A stretch of DNA of 64,000 nt from Hanleya hanleyi (GCA_036873755.1 JAVTVY010025395.1:1-64000); one strand, 5' to 3'; positions 21,930-34,199 are shown, counted from the first letter of the stretch. Made by a program: numbers and translations. Notes: generated from the letters alone by a model not told the origin.

Positions 21930-23865
21930 TCCACCTCCCTTTATTGTGCACCTCTCCCTTTATTATGCGCCCTGTCCCTTTATTATGCACCCTCTTATCT
22001 CATTATTATGCACCCTCTGTCCCTTTATCATGCACCCTCTGTCCCTTAATTATGCACCCATCTTCCTTTCTGATGCACCCTGTTTCTGTAGTATGCACAC
22101 ATATCTGTTAATCATAAAATCCTGTCCCTTCATTATGCACCCTGTCCCTTTATTAAGCACCCATCTTCCTTTTTATGCACGCTGTCCATTTATTATGCAT
22201 CCTCTGTCCCTTTATTATGCTCATGCCCATGCCCCTTAATTATGCTCCCCGTCTCATTATTATGCATCCTGTCCCTTTATTATACACCGTCCCTTTAGTA
22301 TGCACCCTATCCCTTTATTATGCAGCCTGTCCTTTTATTATGTTCCCTCTGTCCATTTATTATGCAACCTGTCCCTTTATTATGCTCCTGTTCCTTTATT
22401 ATGCACCCTCTATTCCTTTATTATACACCGTCCCTATATTATGCCCCCTCTGTCCCTTTATTATGAAACCTGTTCCTTTATTATACACTGTTCCTTTATT
22501 ATGCCCCCTCTGCCCCTTTATTATGCACCCTGTTCCTTTATCATACACTGTCCCTTTATTATGCCCCGTCCATTTATTATGCACTCTCTGTTTCTTTATT
22601 ATGCACCCTCTGTTCCTAAATACACTGTCCCTTCATTATGCCCGCTCAGTCTGTCCCTTTATTATGCCCCCTCTGTTCCTTTATTATACACTGTCCCTTT
22701 ATTATGCCCCGTCCCTTTATTATGCTGTCCCTTTATTATGCCCCCTCTGTCCCTTTTTTATGCACCCTCTGTTCCTTTATTATACACTGTCCCTTTATCA
22801 TGCTCCGTCCCTTTATTATGCACCCTCTGTTCCTTCATTATGCACTGTCCCCTGTATTATGCCCCATCCCTTTATTATTCACCCGGTTTCTTTATTATAC
22901 ACTGTCCCTCTATTATGCCCCCTCTGTCCCTTTATTATGCATCCTCTGTTCCTACATTATACACTGTCCCTTTTTTTATGCCCCCTCTGTCCCTTTATTA
23001 TGCACCCTCTGTCCCTTTATTATGCACTCGCTGTTTCTAAATACACTGTCCTTTATTATGCCCGCTCTGTCCCTTTATTATACACTGTCCCTTTATTATG
23101 CTCCATCCCTTTATTATGCCCTGTCCCTTTATTATGCTCCATCTTTCCGTTTATTTTGCACCCTCTGTTCCTTTATTATACTGTTCCTTTATTATGCCCC
23201 CTCTGTCCCTTTATTATGCACTCTGTTCCTTCATTATACACTGTCCATTTATTATGCCCTGCCACTCTATGCACCCTCTGTTCCTTTATTATACACCGTC
23301 CCTTTATTATGCCCCCTCTGTCCCTTTATTATGCACCCTCTGTTCCTTTATATTATACACTGTCCTTTTATTATGTACCCTCTGTTCCTTTATTATACAC
23401 CATCCCTCTGTGCCCCGTCCTTTTATTATGCACCCTCTGTTCCTTCATTATACACCACCCCTCTGTGCCCCGTCCTTTTATGATGCACTCTCTGTTCCTT
23501 TATTATTCACTGTCCCTTATTATGTCCCCCCTGTCTCTTTATTATACACTCTGTCCCTTTATTATGCCCCTCATGTCCCTTTATTATGCACCCTCTATCC
23601 CTTTATTATGCACCCTCTGTCTCTTTATTATGCACCAGGACCCCTGTCCCATTATTATATTCCCTCTGTCCCATTATTATGCATCCTCTGTCCCATTATT
23701 AAGTTCCCTCTGTCCCATTATTATATTCCCTCTGTCCCATTATTATGCACCCTCTGTTCCGTTATTATGTTCCCTCTGTCCCATTATTATGCACCCTCTG
23801 TCCCATTATTATGTTCCCTCTGTCCCATTATTATACACCCTCTGTCTCTTCATTATGCACATTAG
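21930..23865. repeat. ~20-22-bp minisatellite (CCCTTTATTATGCACCCTCTGT type)
   Basis: Roughly 90 imperfect copies of TGTCCCTTTATTATGCACCC are present. Variants carry TACACTG in place of GCACCC, and in the distal part CCCATTATTATGTTCC. The array opens a 574-codon plus-strand ORF rich in PFIMHPLSLYYAP, plus parallel ORFs in other frames, because the unit contains no stop. It lies in the acylphosphatase intron between 21779 and 25674. Confidence 0.95.
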
Positions 23866-25673
23866 CACAGGTGAGCCCAACTTGTCCAATATGAAGTGAC
23901 TGAAATACATCCTCCTTTCATATGTTGATGTCTACTGGTCATCATCACAGTCACAAACACTGCCATCTTGTTTCCAGAGGCAGAGCTCCTGACCTCTAAA
24001 ACTGTCAAATTTTGTCTAAAAATGGCCAAGATAGTAAGACCAGATATGTGATCATCTGATCCATGCCCTCCAGGGTTTGAATAGATATGGATTGATGCAT
24101 ATATATGTGAAAACTAAAATTGATATGGCAATATACAAGCCTGGAAATAATTTTTTCACTGGTGCCTGACACTTTGACAGGCATCAATAACTTGGTACCT
24201 GACATTTGGAATGGGATGCCTGACAAAAATATCAGGCCTCAGCGCCCTATTTCGTAATCAGCACTACAAAACGTAGAACCTACTACATTCACTATCAACA
24301 CAGCTTACAACTGTATGATCAGGAATAGACTGAAAAGAAAAAAAAACCCATCAAAATTGCTTCTCAACAACTTTTTAGTACCTCCAAGGATATCCACAGC
24401 ATTATCTAGCTGCACTTAGTTATGTAAAATGTATGGGCATGCACCCAAAATGAATACACAAAAAAATGATACCTTCAATATTTCTTAGAAAAAAAAACCC
24501 AAAACCAAAGTTCTTCTGTTGAAAATCCAAGCATATAAATCTATGCCTCTCAATTATAATTAGGAGAATCAACCACCCAAGATTGTTCATTTTATAACAT
24601 TGGAAGGGCCTTGGAAATGGTAATTTTTCATTGAGAAGTGATCGTCAGATGCGACGCTGTAGTTATTGTTGCAAAGGTCAATTCCTGAGTCTAAACTTGT
24701 TTGTCCGCGGTTTTGCAGTTCAACAGTAATTGCAGCTTTTGTACATCAATGTCTAGTGTACCAGTTTTGTTCTGTTTCGGGTGGCAGCTAGCTGTAAAAT
24801 ATCAGATCAGCATCGTTTGCTGCAACAATTTGGCATGTGTGCCAGAACGATCCTGTCAGAGGGAATCCCAGTTCAGGGATTTCCCCACAATAATGATGAC
24901 GTCAGCAATAATGTGAACATGGCGTTCGGCGATAATGGAACGTGGTCGAGCAGGAGACTTTGACCAGCCATGCAGGACAATTGTCATTGCCAGTTTGACG
25001 AATAAAAGTGTTTTTTTTTTCAGCTTTGAAATAGCGTGAACTTCCCTGCTCAAAAACAGTGAAAAACTGCTGCGACTGATTAAATTTTCCAGTATAAAAT
25101 GGCACCGGACAAAACGACCAGGTCCGAGTGATTTGTGCCCGTCAAAGCTTCATTCGGTGTCGGACATTGTCCGTGACCGGCCCGTTATTTCCAGGCTTGA
25201 TATACTTCAATTGCGGTATAGCACTATACCTCACAGGGTTAGATCTAGGGTCCCACAGCGTCCGTAAAAAGGACACAAGTATAGAATCAAATGACATGAT
25301 TTTTGCATAAAATCAAATGATTTTATTTCTGAAAACATACTTGAAACAGCCAAAAAGTGAACTTGACCATGAATGGACAGTAAATGTTGCAAGAATAAAC
25401 AAAAAAATCCCTATGGTTAAATTTTTTATCATATGTATGGCAAATTATGGACTTTCGGACTTCTTGCAAGACATCTGAGAAATTTCATGTTTTCAAATAA
25501 GGACACTACTTCAAATTCCTGGATCTAACCCTGCCTCAAATGAGGCACTGTACCCCAACTTAAGTATAGTACCTCATGAGGTATTCAACCTAACCTGTTC
25601 AACGTCCCCTCCACTTCACCCCCCAAAATAAAACCCACGACACTTGTCCTTCACACCACCACAAAATACTCAC
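23866..25673. other. Intronic sequence, no further gene
   Basis: No exon-like segment with splice signals was recognised here. Poly-A and poly-T runs are frequent. Confidence 0.4.
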
Positions 25674-25690
25674 CTTTCTGAAGAACACAC
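25674..25690 (-). CDS. ACYP: Acylphosphatase 17-nt micro-exon with catalytic Arg
   Basis: The minus strand shows acceptor GTTTTATCTTGCAG (AG at 25691-25692), then GTGTGTTCTTCAGAAAG, then donor GTGAGT (GT at 25672-25673). Preceded by one G from an upstream exon, it reads G-V-F-F-R-K, the acylphosphatase phosphate-loop segment ('GRVQGV-x-FR') with the catalytic Arg (human Arg23). It is in frame with the exon at 21670-21779. The combination of a phosphate-loop match, two consensus splice sites and the correct phase makes chance unlikely despite the tiny size. The preceding exon (start codon through '...VQ') was not found in the window by eye. Confidence 0.85.
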
Positions 25691-25692
25691 CT

Positions 25693-27384
25693 GCAAGATA
25701 AAACAATGTACAGGATTAGTTCTGTGACCGCCATGGAAGTTCTGTTCTACTGTCTGTCCCAGATATAACCCAGAAACTCTGGCTGTGATAGGTGAAAATA
25801 GGTAAGGGGGCGTGGCATTCCTATCACAGCCCAGATCGCGCCTAGGTTAAATTTTGGCGATAAAAATTTATGCGCGAAAAGCGGCTTTTCGCTGACGAAA
25901 ATAACGAAACGGGAGAGAAAAAATATGCCAATTTGATACAGTTTGACCGACCTTAGCTTCTTTAACCATGTACCATCTCTCATGACTGTATTGATGCTGA
26001 CAAAAAGTGATCAAATGTGTGAGAAAAAACTTCCATTGATTTTAACGTTTTCGCGCCTTTCTGCCATCTTGTGACCTTCATGATCACGTGAATAAACAGA
26101 CGTCGCTATTGGTTCTTGATGACGTGAGTCAGAAAACCAACCCCATTCTGCGCATGTCCCTGTAAACTATGGCGAAAGAAACCCAACGGCAAAATGACAA
26201 AATCCGTGTCTGATGTCAGATTTCATCTAATTAAAGGAGTCATTAGGTGGTTGTCATAGTGCTGGAGATGCCAAATCATATTATTTATTCGACAAAATGC
26301 TTTTTGTGCGTCTGTCTCAATTCCCCACGCTGTGTGCAGTTAAAGATCTCGAGCGACTGACGTCTTATTTATTTTTTTCCTTTTCGGTCTGTATATGTGA
26401 TTCGGGCTAAGGGGTCAGCAACAACAACCAAAAATAAAAAAATAGACTCCTTAGCCGATGTTTTCGGGCTATCCCAGATAATATATCCGAGACGTTTGTG
26501 GTGATATTTCGGAGACAATTGATTAGAGGATATTGAAACTTCACACAGGAGATAAACTAAAAAGTACCAATTTTATTCCAAAGTATGAAATCCCTTCCAG
26601 TAGTTCTCAACAAATCGCGAAAACAAGAATTAGATGGGAGATTTGTAGGTTATTTTTCACGTCATGACGTCAAGCCTGCGTGTTATAACAATGGCAGATC
26701 AAAGTTACCGTGCAACACGAAAATTGGACATTTGATAAATACGCCGTGGGTAAAACGAAACTATCCATTATTATCAGTTTTTAGAATACCTTGCACTGTT
26801 CCATGAACCTCAAATTCTACAGAAACAATGTCTGTCATTGTAGACATCAACCGTTTTCTTGCCTGAGTGCTAGAAAGTCTTGAAATAATATTAAACATTG
26901 GCTGTCCGTGACGCTGTCTGCTAAACTATTCTCCCCAAAAGAGTAGGCAGGGGAGATAACTCTAAATTATGTGGAGGACTTTTAACCCCGTCCATTTGAC
27001 AAATCATGGAGCCTACTCTTGATAGCAGGGGAGAGTGAGGACACATGGGACAGGGGAGACTTGGGACACCCCTTATTTAGTACCCTTGTGGAAGCCAATG
27101 GAGACAGAGCTTACATGTGCTGTTTGGTTTTCATACCGCCACCCGCATTTACCATTCTGATTTTTCCTGGAATCATTGAAGTGAGTAAATCTTTCTTTTT
27201 ATGTTTTTTAACTTGAAAAGCTACATTTTGGAGACCACGCCCATTTGTTTATACGGTGCAATATAAGGTATATGATACCGATATCTTGGCACAGGATTGT
27301 CTTTTATATAGGGCACACATGACACTGAGCGAATTTGTGAGGGCAAGGACAGTTGAGCAAAAAATCGCCATTTTGCTAAGTTGC
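25693..27384. other. No coding gene; promoter-like patch at 26050-26180
   Basis: On the minus strand, 26050-26180 holds a TGACGTCA-like element, a CACGTG E-box, CCAAT (ACCAATAGCG) and then AAGATGGCAG, a common context for a start codon. The 18-codon ORF that follows shows no acylphosphatase sequence and no donor, so I do not call it as exon 1. The rest is unassigned. Confidence 0.3.
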
Positions 27385-27960
27385 CCCCCCCTGAGAGTTT
27401 TTGCCTTTACCTGGTGCGGTTGAAATCGAAAAAAATATATATATCCTAAAAATAATTGTGTTTTAATTTAACGGTAAGAGAAAATATAAGTAGGCCTACA
27501 CAATATATGAAAGGTCTAGCTCGATTGCGTTATGATTACATTTATAACCTGAAATTGAGATCCGCAGCATGTGCTATTTCATGAAAAAAATGTCTAAATC
27601 GAGTCATTTAAACACATAATTCGACACGAAGGACTCCTTGGACCAAAACGCCATTTAACCTGATGATGTGCGGTAGCATTATATCTCCACTACTGGGAAA
27701 TCTTTTTGGTCCTTCGTGTCTAAATGTGTGTTTGAATGACTCGATTTAGACCATTTTTTCACGAAATAGCGCATGCTGCAGATTTCAGTTTCATGTCATA
27801 GCTATAATTATAACGCAATCAAGGTAGAACTTACACACATACTGTGTACATATATTTTCTCTTGTCGTTACAATAAAACAACTATTTGTAGGAAATTTGA
27901 TATGTTCGATTTCAACCGCACCACGTATAGGCCAAAACCCCGCCTTATCGTACAATCTCC
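27385..27960. mobile_element. Foldback element with ~240-bp arms
   Basis: The left arm (about 27385-27655) and right arm (about 27690-27960) are inverted copies. The outer ends read GGTGCGGTTGAAATCGA and TCGATTTCAACCGCACC. The inner blocks are CAGCATGTGCTATTTC and AAATCGAGTCATT against their inverses. The central spacer is only about 35 bp, and there are no coding sequences. Confidence 0.8.
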
Positions 27961-28659
27961 TTTCAGCAATCTGCATTGGATACCGTATTCCATTACGGCG
28001 TGAAAATCTAACAAAAAACGGTTAGGTGGACCCTCAATTTTTTTTCCGCCTCTTCAAGTTGTCACAGGGCCTGGGAACATGGGACAAAAGTTTAATTGGA
28101 ATCGCTCTTACAGATATTTTGGGAAATTGGGCCGGATTTGACCATTTTTTTTTTTACTTATTAAGAGGTTTCCAGAAAAACTGAAGCAAGCTTGGAGGGG
28201 AATGTTCTAGATCCAATTTTCTATATCATATAAGTACTGTGTCTTACAGTAATGGTTTAATCGTGCTCTTTCAGAAATATAGTGCAACCTTGGATTTTCC
28301 ATGCAGGAAGCGTCTGAGATGTTGGCTGGGGTTTCCTCAACTCGTTGTCCCATCACCTCTCTTCCTCAGACTTCCTGCTTCCGCGATCTTGAATGGGAGC
28401 TCATATTCTGGTGGATCTCTGTTTTGGCAGATTGGTCCGTGATTGAGGTCAAATTCACTCTTAAATCACTGCTCACTCGAGCATATCAGCCCATATTTTT
28501 CGAAGGGGGACAAAAACCGTGCTGCCACTTCTGTCTCAGACTAGGCTTCCAGCACTCCCCGATTGGCTCGATTCGGTCCTTCCTCATAATCTTCAATCTC
28601 TGCCAGCAAGAGATCACTTCTCACCTTGCTTGCAGAGAGAGGCCGCCTCGAACTTCGTT

Positions 28660-28770
28660 CGCTCTTGGAGGTATAAAAGGCTCCACTCAGAGTCATCTGT
28701 CTACCTGACCGTACTTTGTGGTTCCTGGATAAAGTCTCAAACTATTATTTTATAATAAACTGTTTTTCAC
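28660..28770 (+). promoter_or_regulatory. TATA box followed closely by polyadenylation signals (LTR-like)
   Basis: GGTATAAAAGGCTCC (TATA at 28671-28680) is followed only about 75 nt later by TATAATAAACTG (28751-28762). This spacing is typical of an LTR R region. The 400 bp upstream carries an open frame without a recognisable domain. No inverted TG/CA boundary, primer-binding site or internal region is evident, so at most this is a solo LTR. Confidence 0.35.
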
Positions 28771-30624
28771 TGAATATTAGTGATGTTAGTGGCTATATCC
28801 ACCATGTCCACACAAGAACCATACTCGTATAAACCATGGTTTCGTCATTCAAGCAAACAAAGTGTGAAAGTTACTGCTCCTCACAACCTGTACAGGCGCG
28901 TTTTATGTGAAAGTTCGATAAAATTCATCAAAGAAGAGGTGAGCTGTCTTTATTTTAGCCGATTAGATTACCTGACATATCTAATTTGCATCTCGAGGGA
29001 TAAACATATAGCAAATTACAATTAAAAGGATATACATGATATCTGAAATCGGTGTACCAGTGCAGCATCTTTTTTTAACACCTGTTCTGGTACCAGTACT
29101 AACATTCACACTCATTGGATCGGCATCTTGATGTGTTCTATGGCATGGGTTGGTCCATGCGATGAAAAAAAAGGAAGGAAAATTAATATCTGTACGCCCA
29201 CAGGAAACAAATTTCGAGCGGAACCCTCCATTTTCACTCTGAGATACCTCCAAGAGCGGAGAGTATCTCTTAGAAGGACACTATCGATGCCGTGCTTTCC
29301 TGGGGTTCCTTGTAGTCACAGATACAGGTCCAGTGCCCTTTGCTGTATCACTCAAATTGTGTTTCTTGCCGACTTGCCATAACGAGTCGGAGTATCCCAG
29401 TATCTGACGAATAAATGACTCGCATAGCTGGAGCAGTTTGTTGGTCGAGATTTGTTTCATTCCTCTCACCTATCGCAGTAGGTTGTTCGTCCAATGTAAA
29501 GAAAAAACTTTAGATTTAGTGTCATACTGGATCTCTTCCTGTACTACCTTGAGAGGTTCTGTTGTGCTGTTTCCCCTGAATAATATGGAGTGAATTGTTT
29601 TAACTAAGGTTAAGTTGATATGTCAGTCTTTGTATATCATCAGTGTACCTTCTACCGAGGTCGCCTGCAACAGCTCGAAATAGCTCTGGGATGGCATGAC
29701 TTGGTTTCTGTGTATTTTCGTCTTCAGAAACTTTACACTTTACCCTTATATGTGTTGTAATGTGGACTCCACGAATATGTCTTCTGTATAGGGACAGGAT
29801 TCGCAAGGAGATAATCACTTTCAAGTCGCCTTTTTTTATTAACAGTTCAGGGTAGCTGTTATACGGACCGATGCTAGGGGCCGTGTGGATACTTCACAGT
29901 CTCCACCTGAACAACTGCAATAAAAGCGCGGCTCAAATACTAAGGCTACGTCCGAGAATCCATCGTATTCTCGGGTTTGAATGTAAGGTGCCGAGGGATG
30001 CTCTCCTGTAGAGTCATATGGTTGGGTTTTTTTAGTCGTCAGACGTCGTCAATTGTTCTCACCTCTTGCATATTGCTCCAATTTCCCTTCATGACATGGC
30101 AAAAGGCGACCTCAATCTCTGAACCGTCTAGGTTCATTGAGTCGAGGGCGTCTACATTGGAGAGTATCATTGGCAGAAATTGTAATTAACGTTACCATGC
30201 CTCAGATGATTTCCAGGAAAGAAGGTATTTTGGAGGATCTGACACTTCTTAGAGTAAAAACCTATTTTCCCAGACTCATCCACAAGTCGTAAATTTACAA
30301 TGTGGTCTATATTTCATGTTGGTTATATGGAGATGAGATATCTTCGCCTACCTGATTGGCACAGGATTGCTCTGACGGTAATTAGGGAACAAACAGCCAG
30401 TGGTTATAGTTGCGTCCACAGACTCATAACCTGGGTGACTCAGTATTGTGTAATACTCTGCGGTGAACTGGATGTTGAGTGTGTGTGTTTGGGGTTAGTT
30501 GATCGTGTGAACGTACAAAGAAATATCTCTAGTACGGAGAAAAAAATAAAAAAATAATCCAAATACGAAGAACGAAGAAAAAACAATTCGTTTAGAATTC
30601 AAGTGTGTCTTTATCAGTTTAATA
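28771..30624. other. Unassigned, possibly decayed mobile element
   Basis: Short ORFs occur on both strands (up to 90 codons), none with a domain I recognise. Nothing supports a host gene. Confidence 0.35.
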
Positions 30625-31145
30625 GTGTTGTTCATGTCATCCTATTTGACTTTATGTAAAAATTCAGTTGCCAGAAAGTCCTTCACCAGGCTTAGACTTA
30701 GTAATCACAAACTTAAAATTGAGGTTGGAAGACACTCCAGACGTAAGACACCTGTTGAACAACGTTTGTGTACCACTTGCAATACTGTCGAGGACGAATT
30801 CCATTTTGTGTTGACATGTGATCAACATATAATAGATAGAGAAATACTGTTCGCACAAATTGTAAATGATTACCCTCATTTCGTTCATTTGACGGATGCT
30901 GATAAATTTATCTTTATTATGTCCTTAGATGATATCCATTTAACGAATGCCATATGCAATACGCTGCATTCGTGGTTCACACAAAGATCCTTACAGTGAA
31001 TCTCTGTACCCATTACCTACATGTGTTAATGCAGGATGTTGTTTTAATATTGATTGTTCGAAGCTGATGCTGCTTCTTTCGTGTTATGTACTCTGCCCTG
31101 TCTAGGGTGTTCAGTACAATAAATATTGAATTGAATTGAATTGAA
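30625..31145 (+). mobile_element. Non-LTR retrotransposon 3' end (zf-RVT-like C-terminus plus GAATT tail)
   Basis: The 124-codon ORF at 30625-30999 contains TRLRLSNHKLKIEVGR and LCTTCNTVEDEFHFVLTC, followed by DKFIFIMS. This is the Cys-rich segment found after the reverse transcriptase in many LINE proteins. The 3' sequence reaches AATAAATATT and a (GAATT)n tail near 31115-31145, the microsatellite-like 3' end of such elements. The element is 5'-truncated. A related piece on the minus strand lies at 54003-55384. Confidence 0.75.
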
Positions 31146-31354
31146 TTGTCAGTACATGCAGCGGAGTGAACTTCGGAAAACGTTGGAAATTGTCCACAGC
31201 TGACAAGAACTGCGTCCCCTCTTGCAGGCAAGCGATTTATAGGGGTCGGACCACTATTACAATTTACATTGGCGGCAATGTTAAAAACTGTTAACGTCAT
31301 TGCATTTCCTCCAGTGGCGTCGGAACGTAATTGAAAGTGGGGGGGGGGGGGCAC

Positions 31355-32480
31355 AATCGCAGACCAACCGGCGAGGGCCCAGGGGCCGCCTAGGCGTCCT
31401 AGATCGCCGGAGATGCGTTCTGAGCGTTTTCCCGGAAATAAAACTGATCATACTGCATGCAAATTTATGGTTCTATTTTCACGATTTTTCCCCCAATTAT
31501 AAAGACGCATCGATATTGAAAACATCGCACCTCATGCCTGCATCCATTTGACTTTCTAGTTATATTTAACACATAGAAAACGATGACTTTTAGTTCTTGG
31601 AAGGGAAACCAATATGCCTATACCGATACGATTCGTTCACACAAAGATAAAACAGGGAAATCCTTACAGCCCAACAGGCGAGGGTCCAGGGGCCGCTTAG
31701 GCCCTGGAAGCTCTGGGATCCTAGATCGCCGGAGATGCGTTCTGAGCGTTTTCCTGGAAATAAAACTGATCATACTGCATGCAGATTCATGGTTCTATTT
31801 TCACGATTTTTGCCCCAATTATAAGCACGCATCGATGTTGAAAACATCGCACCCTATGCCTGCATTCATTTGGCTTTCTAGTTATATTCAAAACATACAA
31901 AACGATGACTTTTAGTTCTTGGAAGGGAAACCAATATGCCTATACCGATACGATTCATTCACACAAAGATAAAACAGGGAAATCCTCACAGCCCAACAGG
32001 CGAGGGTCCAGGGGCCGCCTAGGCCCCGGAAGCTCCAAAGTATCAGATTTCCAGAGATGCGTCCTAAGCCTTTTCTCTGAAATGAATTCGAACACAATTG
32101 CATGCAGATTTATGATTCTATTTTCACGTTTATTTTCGCATTTATGAGCACGAAAAATCTTTCATGACTGAATCCATTTGACTTTCTAGTAATATTTAAC
32201 ACATAAGAAAACGATGACCTTTATTTACATCATGAAACATTAAAACCAATATGATACCGATTCATTTATACAAAGCTAAAATAAGCGATCCTCACAACCT
32301 GACATGCGAGGGTCCCGAGGCCGCCTAGGCCCAGGAAGCTCTGGGTCTCAGATTGCCGGAGATGCGTATTACGCGTTTTCCCGGAAATAAATCTGAACAC
32401 AATGTATATAGATTCATGGTTCACCGTTCTATTTTCACATTTGTTTCGCATAAACACGCATCGATATTGAAGAATATGAG
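31355..32480. repeat. Satellite-like tandem repeat, ~306-322-bp unit, four copies
   Basis: The anchor GCGAGGGTCCAGGGGCCGCC starts at about 31371, 31678, 32000 and 32306. Each unit also contains GATCGCCGGAGATGCGT, CCCGGAAATAAA, TTCTATTTTCACG and GACTTTCTAGTTATATT. Copy divergence rises toward the right end. It directly abuts the virus-like element. It is non-coding. Confidence 0.9.
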
Positions 32481-32559
32481 TAGTATTTTGACAGCAGATC
32501 CATTATTATTTTGCCGGGGGAGGTAACTCTTGCATCGGACAGGCGCCACCAGCTCAAGA

Positions 32560-33640
32560 GACCAAAAACTACCTCCAACACAGAAGAGTTCCAACCTAGG
32601 GGCAGGTAAAAATTAGGATTTTTTCCCGAAACTATAAAAAACGGAATACGGACTTTACCCCTAAAATAGGGGAAAACACCTATCAACTCTAGCCAAAAGG
32701 GCTAATATCGGTCCCCGGGCTTATCGGGGCCTGCCTATCAAGTCAATGGGGTGGGTGCATGTAAAATTAGGATTTTTTTCCGAAAATATAAAAAGCGGAA
32801 CACGGACTTTACCTCTACAATAGGGGTCTGTATTATACAATATAAGGGAAAATGCCTGTATGGGATATGGGGATGGTCATTTTTTTTTCGTGGGCTTTAC
32901 TATGGGTTGTGGGGTCTCGTTTTTCTCGTCTCGCCGAGAAAAACACGATGGGAAGGGTCCCGGAGCGAATCGGTGAATTTTTTGGGAAAAGTCACCGAGG
33001 TCTGTATATAGGCCCATAGGCTGGCCATGGGAGGTATAGGTCCAACCTGGGAAATTCACACACGTTCATTGTGATATGGGTTGCTTGGATTTGTTTTTCA
33101 CGTCTCGTCATTTAGAACACGATGGGAAGGGTCCCGGAGCGAAACGGTGAAATTTTTGGAAAAAGTCACCGAGGCCTGGGTAGGCCCATAGGCCTATACT
33201 GCATGGCTATGGCTGTATAGGTCCATACGGGGTGGACGTTTTGGGATCTAGGGGGGCCACTAATGGTCCGATGGGGTCGAGTGAGGTATCAATGTGAAGC
33301 CTATGTGAGGGGGCAACCGATGGGATGAGTGCGCGGTAGGAATATCGTCATTCTGCGCATGAGCAATAGACAAAGTGTATGGAAATAGACGTTTTGGGAT
33401 CTATGAGAGCCACTAGTGGGCCGATTGGATCGAGTGGGGTATCAATGTGAAGCCTATGTGAGGGGGCATCTGATGGGGTGAGTGCGGGGTTGAAATATCG
33501 CCACTCTGCGCATGCGCAGTGGACAAAGGGTATGGAAATAGACGTCTTGGGGACTAGGTGGGCCACTAGTGGGCCGATGGGATCGAGTGAGGTATCCACG
33601 TGAAGCCTATGTGAGGGGGCTAGACTAGGGTGTCGTTTCC
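32560..33640 (+). repeat. Terminal-repeat block I (plus orientation)
   Basis: It is made of three recurring modules. R1 (about 150 bp: TGCATGTAAAATT...CGGAACACGGACTTTA) occurs at about 32607 and 32750. R2 (about 170 bp: TCTCGTC...CGGAGCGAATCGGTGAA...GTCACCGAGG) occurs at about 32925 and 33095. R3 (about 153 bp: ATAGACGTTTTGGGATCTA...GTATCAATGTGAAGCC...CTGCGCATG) occurs at about 33232, 33388 and 33538. The same modules appear inverted at 49.9-51.1 kb and 58.1-59.6 kb. Confidence 0.8.
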
Positions 33641-33649
33641 ATTCTGCTG

Positions 33650-33815
33650 CGCAGGTCACGTGGGTTGTGACGTCACTTCCGGGTTTCACCTCCAAACCCA
33701 GACCGGCCCGCCCCGGCCGCAGCGCACGCGCGCGCGCGTCATCACCGACAGTGCGCGGATGAATGTCGGGTCAAAAGGTCAAAGGTCACATCCAGGTCAA
33801 AAGGTCCAAGGTCTC
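33650..33815. promoter_or_regulatory. GC-rich cluster of host-type transcription-factor motifs
   Basis: In order it contains an E-box CACGTG (33657-33662), a CRE/ATF site TGACGTCA (33668-33675) overlapping an ETS-type CACTTCCGGG (33674-33683), a CG-alternating stretch (33725-33740), and a perfect DR1 nuclear-receptor-type site AGGTCA-A-AGGTCA (33776-33788). A further GGTCAAAAGGTC copy lies 10 bp on. It sits just inside terminal block I. CCAAT-type motifs follow at 33953 and near 34104. Motif identity is visible; binding is inference. Confidence 0.5.
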
Positions 33816-34189
33816 CCTTTCGGCAACGTTCGGAGACAATGTTGCGGCATCGATATACAGAGCTTGAACCCCAAAAGGGGATTGTAAATTAACCTGGGAA
33901 GGATGGGCAGTTCCATTTGGACCAATCAGCGGTCGAGAAAAAGAGCCAATGAGCGATCGATAAAAGCACCATTGGACGGGTACTAGAATTTCGCTCACGT
34001 CTGCGCCTACATCCGGGTAATGGAATGCTTTCGCCTACGTCTGCGCCTACTAATGTTTTCTGGACATGGATGGGTTACCTTGGGCTCCATTCTAGGCCAC
34101 TGATTGGCTAATACGGTGTTCAAAGCCAGTTTCATGCATTATGCTCACATAGAAAACACACAAGACAGGGTTTTTTGGTGAGATCTCAT

Positions 34190-34199
34190 TTTTTTATTC
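34190..34199 (-). terminator. Polyadenylation signal region for the leftward capsid/protease transcript
   Basis: The plus strand shows TTTTTTATTC, i.e. GAATAAAAAA on the coding strand, about 180 nt past the protease stop. It follows the hairpin repeats and is the likely 3' end of the gene cluster. Confidence 0.5.

Noticed and set aside
22175..23899. 574-codon ORF rich in PFIMHPLSLYYAP
   Set aside because: It is entirely within a 20-22-bp minisatellite; comparable ORFs exist in the other frames, which is the mark of a repeat rather than a gene.
26040..26110. Acylphosphatase exon 1 starting at AAGATGGCAG (minus strand)
   Set aside because: The 18 codons before a stop do not match the family N-terminus and no GT donor is in a usable place.
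28239..28708. 135-codon ORF upstream of a TATA box as a gene
   Set aside because: It has no domain and the composition is like an LTR or other non-coding mobile sequence.
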